Part shown: positions 57,990 through 64,000 of the stretch, piece by piece
How positions within the stretch are numbered: position 1 is the first letter of the stretch
Layout of the letters: every line of letters starts with the position of its first letter
Source: Paracoccus seriniphilus
GTDB taxonomy: Bacteria; Pseudomonadota; Alphaproteobacteria; Rhodobacterales; Rhodobacteraceae
Length of the DNA stretch: 64,000 bases
Reading direction: 5' to 3'
NCBI RefSeq assembly: GCF_028553745.1
Contig: NZ_CP067129.1
Span: forward strand, 1,842,501 to 1,906,500
Translations under genes and position numbers: made by a program
The notes under the pieces: generated by a model
Told to the model about the DNA's origin: nothing
Seen by the model: the letters and a program-made list of their open reading frames with translations, nothing else
Databases searched by the model: none

Positions 57990-58340
57990 TCAGTCGACGG
58001 CGACGATCACATAGTGTTTGCGAACATATTTCTCGACATGCCAGATCGGCTGCAAACCGTTGTCCATCACGAAGGCATCTCCGGCACGCACGGTGTGGGA
58101 CTTGCCGTCTGCAGTCTCGATCCGCGCCTCACCTTCAAGAATATGGCAAAATTCGATCTGGTTGTTCATCGGTCCGCGAAACACGCCCGCGGTGCTGTCC
58201 CACATGCCGGACTTGAACCGCCCGTCATTGCCGACGAAATGGCTCCAGACCTTCTGCTTCGGCGCTCCCTCGATGATATCTTCTGTGAATTCCTTGTCGA
58301 AAGGGGTGACATCCTGCTTTGCAAAATGGATGAACTGCAT
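57990..58340 (-). CDS. Cupin-domain protein (DUF861 type)
   Basis: A 116-residue single-domain cupin. Metal-site positions are visible in QIEFCHILEGEARIE and GDAFVMDNGLQPIW; the HVEKYVRKHYVIV end matches the cupin_3/DUF861 group. Such proteins often sit beside amine or sarcosine-type oxidases. It is 11 bases after the FAD oxidoreductase and surely co-transcribed. The gene could bind the oxidase product or act as an enzyme; nothing decides. Confidence 0.8.
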   Translation of the reverse strand: MQFIHFAKQDVTPFDKEFTEDIIEGAPKQKVWSHFVGNDGRFKSGMWDSTAGVFRGPMNNQIEFCHILEGEARIETADGKSHTVRAGDAFVMDNGLQPIWHVEKYVRKHYVIVAVD

Positions 58341-58351
58341 GGAAATACCTC

Positions 58352-59671
58352 TTAGCTGAAGCGACGCATGACGCGATCCTGAAACACGGTCGCCCGGTCC
58401 AGCATCGACATCGCCGGCGCCATGAGCGGGATGAAGTTGCGCGCCACCCCATGAAAGGACAGCGTTTCGATCGGAGAGACCGGGAACGGCAGATCGTCAA
58501 CCTTTGCACCCAACGCACGCTGTGCCAGACAGCGCCCCATGACCGATGTCATCGCAATGCCACGCCCGCTGTATCCCAACCCCGCCAGCACACCGGGCGC
58601 GGGTTCATGCAGATGCGGCATCAGGTCGGGCGTCACCGCGATCCGGCCCATCCAGGTATAATCCAGAGACGTCCCGGCCAACTGCGGGAACACCGTCAGC
58701 AGACCGCTGCGCAACCGGCGATGCCCGCCGAAACTGCCGACCGATTCATTGCTGCCCACACAGCCGAAAATCAGCCGGTTGTCAGCGTCATAACGGCCAA
58801 AATAGATCGCCAGCCGGGTATCGGCAAAGGTGACCCGCCCCGGCAGCACGCTGGCCTGAAGTTCGGGGCTGAGAGGGCTGGTCGCCACCGCGATACTGAC
58901 CATCGGCAGGATCGACCTGCGCAGGCCGGGCCAAAGGGCATCGGTATAACCGTTGGTTGCAAGAACGACCTTCTCGGCGCTCAGCGTGCCACGGTCGGTG
59001 CTGACCCGCCACAGCCCCGCACGCCGCTCCATCTGTCTGGCAGGCGCGTTTTCAAACAGTCGCACCCCCAGTGATTTCGCCCGATGGGCAAAGCCGCGCG
59101 TCAGTGCCAGCGGTTGGACAAACCCGCCCTTCTCGTGACGCAACGCGAAATCATAGGCTTTCGAACCGATCCGCTCATGCAGGTCAGGTGCCTTGACGAC
59201 ATCGATTGGCGCGCCGGCCTTCTGCCAGGCCGCACCCAGCCGACGCAGCCCGGCGGCAGCCTTGCGGGTGTGGGCTGCCTGATACCAGCCGTTCTGCTCG
59301 GCCCCGCAATCAATCCCGAACCGGCGGATATCATCAAACAGATCATCCGCACAGCTGAGGGTCGTGCGGACCAGGCGCTCCGCCTGTGCCTGACCATATT
59401 TCGCGGCCAGTTCCTCGGGCGTTGCACGCCAGATCGGGTTGCATTGCCCGCCGCTGCGCCCCGAGGCGCCATAGCCGATATGACGGCTGTCCATGACCGC
59501 CACCGAGCTGCCGGCCTCGGCCAGGGTGATGGCGGCGCGCAGGCCGGTCAGACCACCGCCGACGATGACCACATCAAAGCCGCAATCACCGTCCAGAACA
59601 TCCGTTTGCACCGCTGCCGGCGCCGTCACAGACCACAGGGCCTGATCCTTGGGGTGAGAACCATCGTACAT
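58352..59671 (-). CDS. FAD-dependent amine-oxidase-like oxidoreductase
   Basis: A 439-residue DAO-family flavoprotein similar to gamma-glutamylputrescine and other amine oxidases. The FAD motif is VVIVGGGLTGLRAAITLAEA near residue 33, followed by GYGASGRSGGQ and, at the end, GLGYSGRGIAMTS. The N-terminal ALWSVTAPA is usual for the PuuB-like group. AGAGG lies 6 bases before the chosen ATG; an upstream in-frame start is less good. It probably deaminates an amine with O2, giving an aldehyde or ketone. The shared TTGCAA element upstream ties it to iclR and dhaK. Confidence 0.85.
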   Translation of the reverse strand: MYDGSHPKDQALWSVTAPAAVQTDVLDGDCGFDVVIVGGGLTGLRAAITLAEAGSSVAVMDSRHIGYGASGRSGGQCNPIWRATPEELAAKYGQAQAERLVRTTLSCADDLFDDIRRFGIDCGAEQNGWYQAAHTRKAAAGLRRLGAAWQKAGAPIDVVKAPDLHERIGSKAYDFALRHEKGGFVQPLALTRGFAHRAKSLGVRLFENAPARQMERRAGLWRVSTDRGTLSAEKVVLATNGYTDALWPGLRRSILPMVSIAVATSPLSPELQASVLPGRVTFADTRLAIYFGRYDADNRLIFGCVGSNESVGSFGGHRRLRSGLLTVFPQLAGTSLDYTWMGRIAVTPDLMPHLHEPAPGVLAGLGYSGRGIAMTSVMGRCLAQRALGAKVDDLPFPVSPIETLSFHGVARNFIPLMAPAMSMLDRATVFQDRVMRRFS

Positions 59672-59723
59672 CTCGAACCTCTCGAAGGGCAGGATCACCG
59701 CCTTCGGTGATCCGTCATTGCAG

Positions 59724-59737
59724 TTTTATATTGCAAA
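59724..59737. promoter_or_regulatory. Candidate IclR site before the FAD oxidoreductase
   Basis: TTTTATATTGCAAA, within the larger near-palindrome ATATTGCAAATAT, 52 bases upstream of the start codon. A copy with one difference lies before dhaK. GTTTC and GAAAC, 14 bases apart (59744-59767), form a second symmetric element nearby. Confidence 0.45.
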
Positions 59738-59782
59738 TATCGAGTTTCACAATGCACAATACGAAACACCCTGCAAGAAAAA

Positions 59783-60562
59783 TCATTCGTCAGGAGTCCC
59801 GACCATCAGGCCAAAGCGGGCAGAAACCTCTTTCGTCATCGCCAAAAGCCTGGGGGCCTGCGCCAGAATTTCATCCAGCGACGCATGGCGCAGCGGGCAC
59901 CACAGGCTGACGCCCGCCAGGATTCGCCGGTCGTAATCCAGGATCGGCGCGGCGATCCCCGCGACCTGCAGGAATTCCTCGCGGTCCGAAATCGCATAGC
60001 CGCGTTCCAGCGTCTTCTTCATGTCCGTTTCCAGCGCCGCGCGGGTGGTCAGCGTGGTCTCTGTGAACTTTTCCAGCTCGGCCTGAGCAAAATAGGCATC
60101 GCGCTGTTCTTCGGTCATATGCGCCAGGAACAGCTTGCCGACGGCCGTGTTGTGCAGTTCCGATTGCCCGCCCGTCTTGACCGCCAACCGATAGGGATGC
60201 GGAATCCGGGTGCGAATAAAGGTGACCGTATGCTCGCTCAGCACCGCAACCGCCACATTCATGCCGGTCTCTTCGCTCAGCTTGATCAGATCCTGATCCT
60301 CAAGCAGGCTGATATCCATCTTTTCCCAGGCCGCACGCGCCCAACCAATCAGCCGGGTGCCGACCCCATAGCTTCGGTCGCGATCATCGAACTGCACTAG
60401 CTCCTGCCCCATCAGGATCGACAGGATGCGATGGGTCGAGCTTTTGTTGAGTCCGGTAAGATTGGCGATTTCCGTCTGCGTCAGCCGCCCCTTGGTGCGC
60501 GCCAGAAGATCCATCACCGCAATGCTTTTTTCTACAATAGAGCTTTGTACTTCCCGAGCCAT
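59783..60562 (-). CDS. IclR-family transcriptional regulator
   Basis: A 259-residue regulator with a winged helix-turn-helix at about 8-70 (LTQTEIANLTGLNKSSTHRI) and an IclR effector domain with HNTAVGKLFLAHM, RGYAISDREEFLQVAGIAAP and a late LSLWCP-like GVSLWCP. It lies between the FAD oxidoreductase (same strand) and dhaK (divergent), and the 14-base element occurs on both sides. Family members bind small carbon acids or sugars; the effector here is unknown. No strong ribosome site precedes the ATG. Confidence 0.9.
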   Translation of the reverse strand: MAREVQSSIVEKSIAVMDLLARTKGRLTQTEIANLTGLNKSSTHRILSILMGQELVQFDDRDRSYGVGTRLIGWARAAWEKMDISLLEDQDLIKLSEETGMNVAVAVLSEHTVTFIRTRIPHPYRLAVKTGGQSELHNTAVGKLFLAHMTEEQRDAYFAQAELEKFTETTLTTRAALETDMKKTLERGYAISDREEFLQVAGIAAPILDYDRRILAGVSLWCPLRHASLDEILAQAPRLLAMTKEVSARFGLMVGTPDE

Positions 60563-60673
60563 AATTCCCGTTCTTCTATGTGTTCACCATCGGGGCGGAC
60601 CCTATCCCGAAAGCATCACCGGGGTGCAGTTGTTTTTCGTGCGTCACGAAAATCTCATATTATCAAACTTTAC

Positions 60674-60687
60674 TTTTACATTGCAAA
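60674..60687. promoter_or_regulatory. Candidate IclR site before dhaK
   Basis: TTTTACATTGCAAA, identical at 13 of 14 bases to the element before the FAD oxidoreductase, 57 bases upstream of the dhaK start and between it and iclR. Confidence 0.45.
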
Positions 60688-60744
60688 ATTCTGTGAGATA
60701 ACTGCAGCCATGATTCCGACATCGGTGACAGGAGGACCCGTGGC

Positions 60745-61740
60745 TTGAAGAAACTGATCAACAAACCCGAAGATTACGTTGACGAAGTGCTGGAGGGCAT
60801 GGCGCTGGCGCATCCCGAAAGCTTCGTCATAGGTGGCAGCACGGGGCGGATGCTGCACCGCCCCGCGCCGGTTTCCGGCAAGGTCGGAGTCGTGTCTGGC
60901 GGCGGATTCGGACATATTCCGGTCTTTGCGGGCTATGTGGGCGAAGGGCTTCTTGACGCCTGCGCAGTGGGCGATGTCTTTGCTTCGCCCGACATGAACC
61001 CCATGCTCGAAGCCATCCAATTCGCCGATACCGGCAAGGGTGTTCTCTGCGTCGTCGGAAATTATGGCGGCGACAGGATGAATTTCGACATGGCCTGCGA
61101 GATGGCCGAGATGGAGGATATCGCCTGTGCCCGCGTGATCGTCGCCGATGACGTGGCCGCCGCGGGCCCCGAAGAGTCGCACAAGCGGCGCGCCGTGGCC
61201 GGCTTCGTTCTGGTCACCAAGGTTGCTGGGGCGGCGGCTGCGGCAGGAAAATCCCTGACCGAGGTCACCGAGCTGGCGCAGCGGGCGGCGGACAATCTGC
61301 GCTCGATCGGCGTTGCCCTGACTTCTTGCACCGTGCCGCAGGCCGGCAAGCCCACCTTTCAGATCGCCGATGACGAAATGGAAATCGGCATGGGCATTCA
61401 TGGCGAACCGGGCGTGCGTCGCGGCAAGCTGCGACCGGTCAATGACATCTGTGATGAGATGATCGACCTGTTGTTGGCGGACAAGCCCATGGCACAGGGC
61501 AGTCGAGTGGCGCTGTTGATCAACGGTCTGGGCGCGACACCGGCCGAAGAACTTTATCTGGTGTTCCGCCGCGCCAAGGCGAGGGTCGAGGCTGAAGGTG
61601 CCAGGATCGCCTTCCATCTGGTCGGAAATTACGCGACCGCCATGGAAATGGCCGGGGCGTCGATCTCGGTCCTGCATCTGGACGATGCGCTGGAGGAACT
61701 GCTGAAGGCCCCCGCATCCAACCCGTTCTGGAAAGCCTGA
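60745..61740 (+). CDS. DhaK-like dihydroxyacetone/ketose kinase subunit
   Basis: A 331-residue DhaK-family protein. The family binds a ketose covalently through a histidine, visible here in GMGIHGEPG. The glycine-rich loop that reads SGGGSGHEP in DhaK is SGGGFGHIPVF here: the loop histidine and the aspartate in YGGDRMNF remain, but the Ser, Glu and next residues have changed, suggesting another substrate, perhaps a tetrulose. The start is TTG, 9 bases after GGAGG; no ATG fits. A 12-codon reading frame ends on the same bases (TTGA). Followed one base later by dhaL; no DhaM phosphodonor is in the window. Confidence 0.85.
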   Translation: MKKLINKPEDYVDEVLEGMALAHPESFVIGGSTGRMLHRPAPVSGKVGVVSGGGFGHIPVFAGYVGEGLLDACAVGDVFASPDMNPMLEAIQFADTGKGVLCVVGNYGGDRMNFDMACEMAEMEDIACARVIVADDVAAAGPEESHKRRAVAGFVLVTKVAGAAAAAGKSLTEVTELAQRAADNLRSIGVALTSCTVPQAGKPTFQIADDEMEIGMGIHGEPGVRRGKLRPVNDICDEMIDLLLADKPMAQGSRVALLINGLGATPAEELYLVFRRAKARVEAEGARIAFHLVGNYATAMEMAGASISVLHLDDALEELLKAPASNPFWKA

Positions 61741-61741
61741 G

Positions 61742-62350
61742 ATGAATATCACCACTGAAAACCTGCAAACCGCCATCGACAGGATCCAGAACCGGATCGG
61801 ACCCATTGGCGACGAGATGAACATGCTGGATGGCCAGCTTGGCGATGGCGATCTTGGCGTGACGTTGGTCAATGGGTTCAACAATCTTGCCGAGATACGC
61901 GATGATCTGCCCGAGGATCTGGGCAAGGCGCTGTTCAACGCCGCCAAGGCGATCACGGCAGTATCCGGATCCAGCTTTGGCACCTTGATGGCGACGGCAC
62001 TGATGGCGGCAGGCAAATCGGTCAAGGGAGAAACCAGCGTCGCACTGACCCGCCTGCCCGATCTGCTGGCCAGCGCACAAGAGGCGATGATCGCCCGCGG
62101 CGGCGCCAGCCTTGGCGACAAGACCATGCTTGATGTTCTCGACTCCGTCATCGCGGCTCTGCGCGAGGCGGGCGACGATCCCCGCAACATGCAGCAGGCC
62201 GCACTCAGCGCGGCGAACAAGACGCTGGATGAATATCGTGGCAAACCCAACAAGGTCGGGCGCGCAAGGGTCTATTCCGAGAAATCCGTCGGGCTGGATG
62301 ATCCTGGCATGATGGCGGTCAAACGCCTGATCGAATGTCTCGCCGCCTGA
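61742..62350 (+). CDS. DhaL-like nucleotide-binding kinase subunit
   Basis: A 202-residue DhaL-family protein, the phosphoryl-transferring partner of DhaK. The Mg-nucleotide motif is MLDGQLGDGDLGVTLVNGF near residues 28-46, with the three conserved aspartates; the usual HGTN is LGVT, again a divergent form. GSSFGTLM and KTMLDVLDSV complete the pattern. It lies one base after dhaK, so the pair is coupled, and ends at a strong terminator. Whether it uses ATP or a phosphotransferase donor is not visible. Confidence 0.85.
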   Translation: MNITTENLQTAIDRIQNRIGPIGDEMNMLDGQLGDGDLGVTLVNGFNNLAEIRDDLPEDLGKALFNAAKAITAVSGSSFGTLMATALMAAGKSVKGETSVALTRLPDLLASAQEAMIARGGASLGDKTMLDVLDSVIAALREAGDDPRNMQQAALSAANKTLDEYRGKPNKVGRARVYSEKSVGLDDPGMMAVKRLIECLAA

Positions 62351-62374
62351 AGGCTGCCTGACACAAACGACCAG

Positions 62375-62404
62375 AGGGGCCGCATCCAGATTGATGCGGC
62401 CCCT
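62375..62404 (+). terminator. Terminator after dhaL
   Basis: AGGGGCCGCATC pairs with its complement around a six-base loop and is followed by TTCTTC. A textbook intrinsic terminator for the dhaK-dhaL transcript. Confidence 0.9.
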
Positions 62405-62469
62405 TTCTTCATGCCCCCCACTAGATCCTTCCGTCCTCCTGCACCCGGCAGGGCCGCGCAAATGCAGCA

Positions 62470-62493
62470 AGGCCGCACCTGAAGGCGCGGCCT
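62470..62493. terminator. Second hairpin before the ABC permease stop
   Basis: AGGCCGCACC pairs with GGCGCGGCCT with one mismatch around TGAA. It lies 38 bases past the permease stop on the minus strand and probably ends the transporter transcript. Confidence 0.6.
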
Positions 62494-62530
62494 CTGTTCT
62501 TTCTGCAATGTGCGATCCGCTGTGCGCGGT

Positions 62531-63796
62531 TCAGACCTTGCCCTTCCAGGGGACCAGAACCCGCTCGGCCATGCGCATCAGCACGTCGATGGCAAAGCCG
62601 ATCACGCCGATCATGACGATTCCCATGATCACGATATCGGTGTTCTGGAATTTCGACGCGGTCATGATCATCATGCCCGCGCCCTGTTCGGCGGCGACCA
62701 GTTCGGCCGCGACGACAGTGCCCCAGCACACCCCCATAGCTACCCGGGCACCGGTGAATATCTCGGGCAGCGAGTTGGGGATGATCACATGGCGCAAGAC
62801 CTGCCACTTGCTGGCCCCAAGCGAATAGGCGGCATGCACCTTGGAGATGTTCACGCCGCTGGCGCCGGAACGCGCGGCGATGGCCATGATCCACAACGAC
62901 GCCAGGAACAGCAGAATGATCTTGCCGCTTTCGCCAATTCCCGCCCAGATGATCACCAACGGGATCAGGGCCAGAGGCGGCACCGGACGCATGAACTCGA
63001 CAATCGGATCGAACCAGCCGCGAAAGAAATTGCTCAGCCCCATCGCATAGCCCAGGGGAATTCCGACCAGCGAACCCAGCAGAAAGCCCGCCACGACCCG
63101 AAACAGCGAATAGCCCAGATGTTCGGACAGCGAGGAATTGCGGAAACCGTCGTGGAGGATCTGCAGGCTGCGCTGCCAGACATCCTCGGGCGCAGGCAGA
63201 TAAAGCGGCTCCATCTGCCAACCCCGCTCAGGCGCAAAATTCGGCGTGCCCTGGCTGGACAGGGTGACCGAACCATTGGCGACCTTGACGGTCTGCCCCG
63301 CCGTGATCGGTTGACCGTCAATCGCGACGATCCGCGCCCCGTCAGCCTTGCCGATCAGGTCATTCTTCTCGACCCGCAGCAGCGCCGAGCGCCATTGCGC
63401 GACCGAGGCGACATCATTCAGCACAAAGCCGTCACCGGGATCAACTTCGGGCAGCGACACATCGGCATCCGGCTTGTGAACCACGACGGTCACCGTCGCA
63501 TCGTCGCGCTGTCCATCCGCTTCGACGGTATAGGTGAAACTGGTGGTGCCGACAAAAGGCGCCGGGGCGTGCAGAAAGGACGGAATCAGGCTTGATCCCG
63601 TAAAGACGCCCCACAGCAGAAAGATCGTCAGCACCGACAGGATCCCGGCAGCCCTGTCGGGACGCACCGCGCTTTCATCGCCGAAGGTGACCGTCTTGAG
63701 CGAGGTGAAATCACTGGCATGGGCAAATCTGCGCGCCGTGGATATCGCCAGTGCCGCCATGCAAAGCAAGCCGAGGTATATCAAGAGCGGTATCAT
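62531..63796 (-). CDS. TauC/SsuC-type ABC permease with Ig-like insert
   Basis: A 421-residue permease of the nitrate/sulfonate/taurine import class, much longer than the usual 250-280. Two N-terminal hydrophobic helices (about 4-20 and 50-71) are followed by about 115 polar residues (81-195). These contain SFTYTVEADGQRDDATVTVV and GQTVKVANGSVTLSS, the beta-strand pattern of cadherin/VCBS-type Ig-like domains. The normal permease resumes at LPAPEDVW, with the coupling loop AYSLGASKWQVLRHVIIPNS. Its ATG overlaps the ATPase stop as ATGA. The substrate is unknown. Confidence 0.85.
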   Translation of the reverse strand: MIPLLIYLGLLCMAALAISTARRFAHASDFTSLKTVTFGDESAVRPDRAAGILSVLTIFLLWGVFTGSSLIPSFLHAPAPFVGTTSFTYTVEADGQRDDATVTVVVHKPDADVSLPEVDPGDGFVLNDVASVAQWRSALLRVEKNDLIGKADGARIVAIDGQPITAGQTVKVANGSVTLSSQGTPNFAPERGWQMEPLYLPAPEDVWQRSLQILHDGFRNSSLSEHLGYSLFRVVAGFLLGSLVGIPLGYAMGLSNFFRGWFDPIVEFMRPVPPLALIPLVIIWAGIGESGKIILLFLASLWIMAIAARSGASGVNISKVHAAYSLGASKWQVLRHVIIPNSLPEIFTGARVAMGVCWGTVVAAELVAAEQGAGMMIMTASKFQNTDIVIMGIVMIGVIGFAIDVLMRMAERVLVPWKGKV

Positions 63797-64000
63797 GCCG
63801 CGGCCTCCGAACGTCCCATGATTTCTTCCTCCATGTTCCAGATCATGCTCAGGATTTCTTCGCGTTTCGGTGCGAAATCGGGGTGCTTCTTGACCTCGCG
63901 CAGATCGGTCCTGACGCCCATGTCCGCGAAAGGCAGCCGATATTCCGACTGAATGCGCCCGGGGCGCGGCGCCATCACGATCAGTCGCTCTCCCAGCAGC
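63793..64000 (-). CDS. ABC transporter ATP-binding protein, C-terminal part
   Basis: The last 68 residues of a TauB/SsuB-type ATPase, cut by the window edge. LGERLIVMAPRPGRI is the usual stretch after the H-loop of this class, and the tail EEEIMGRSEAAA ends on the permease start (ATGA overlap). The nucleotide-binding motifs and the start lie outside the window. It supplies energy to the adjacent permease. Confidence 0.85.
   Translation of the reverse strand, partial: LLGERLIVMAPRPGRIQSEYRLPFADMGVRTDLREVKKHPDFAPKREEILSMIWNMEEEIMGRSEAAA

Overview
The window is GC-rich, densely packed DNA that reads as a chromosome segment of a Rhodobacteraceae member, most likely Paracoccus or a close relative. 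Lineage pointers are the order murA, DUF2948, hisD, UPF0262, low-molecular-weight phosphatase; DUF2842 beside thiamine pyrophosphokinase; a short HisG paired with HisZ; a class II AroA; an RSP_2648-type PIN protein; and an MttB-family methyltransferase without pyrrolysine. Most of it is core metabolism and housekeeping. No prophage, insertion sequence, CRISPR array or rRNA operon is visible.

Layout. 0-9 kb: MttB-type methyltransferase, hemolysin III, eda, MFS permease, xseA, purD, Bax-inhibitor protein, quinone oxidoreductase. 9-14 kb: XRE regulator, hisN, mgtE-fthC, a 449-base gene-free stretch with strong hairpins, leucine-type dehydrogenase. 14-22 kb: aroK-aroB, facing a coupled set of a small membrane protein, an unknown exported protein and xerD, then a CorC-like protein, tkt and tRNA-Cys. 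22-28 kb: SPOR protein and a tightly overlapping nucleoside-salvage operon cdd-deoA-deoB-add-upp. 28-40 kb: maeB, prpE, aroA, alkD-like gene, moaA, a 48-residue YHYH protein, ispG, thiamine pyrophosphokinase, purA, slyX. 40-44 kb: hisS-hisZ-hisG. 44-53 kb: ftsY, zwf-pgl-pgi, rlmI-PIN, edd. 52-57 kb: the murA-hisD operon and tRNA-Thr followed by a decayed nuclease-like gene. 58-64 kb: an accessory cluster of cupin, FAD amine-oxidase-like enzyme, IclR regulator, DhaK/DhaL-like kinase and the start of an ABC importer cut by the window edge.

How the genes fit together. Zwf, Pgl and Edd plus the separate Eda make a complete Entner-Doudoroff route, with Pgi linking it to fructose 6-phosphate. The zwf and edd promoters carry almost the same CG-centred palindrome between -35 and -10, suggesting one LacI-type repressor controls both. 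prpE has several TTTGCAAA elements upstream, as expected for ScfR/PccR-type control of propionate use. In the last 6 kb the same 14-base element TTTTA(T/C)ATTGCAAA lies before the FAD enzyme and before dhaK, on either side of iclR, so these genes are probably one regulon. The dhaK product keeps the hemiaminal histidine but has a changed substrate loop, and the importer permease has an Ig/cadherin-like domain of about 115 residues inserted in a periplasmic loop. This cluster is the best candidate for an undescribed system here; its substrate cannot be read from the sequence.
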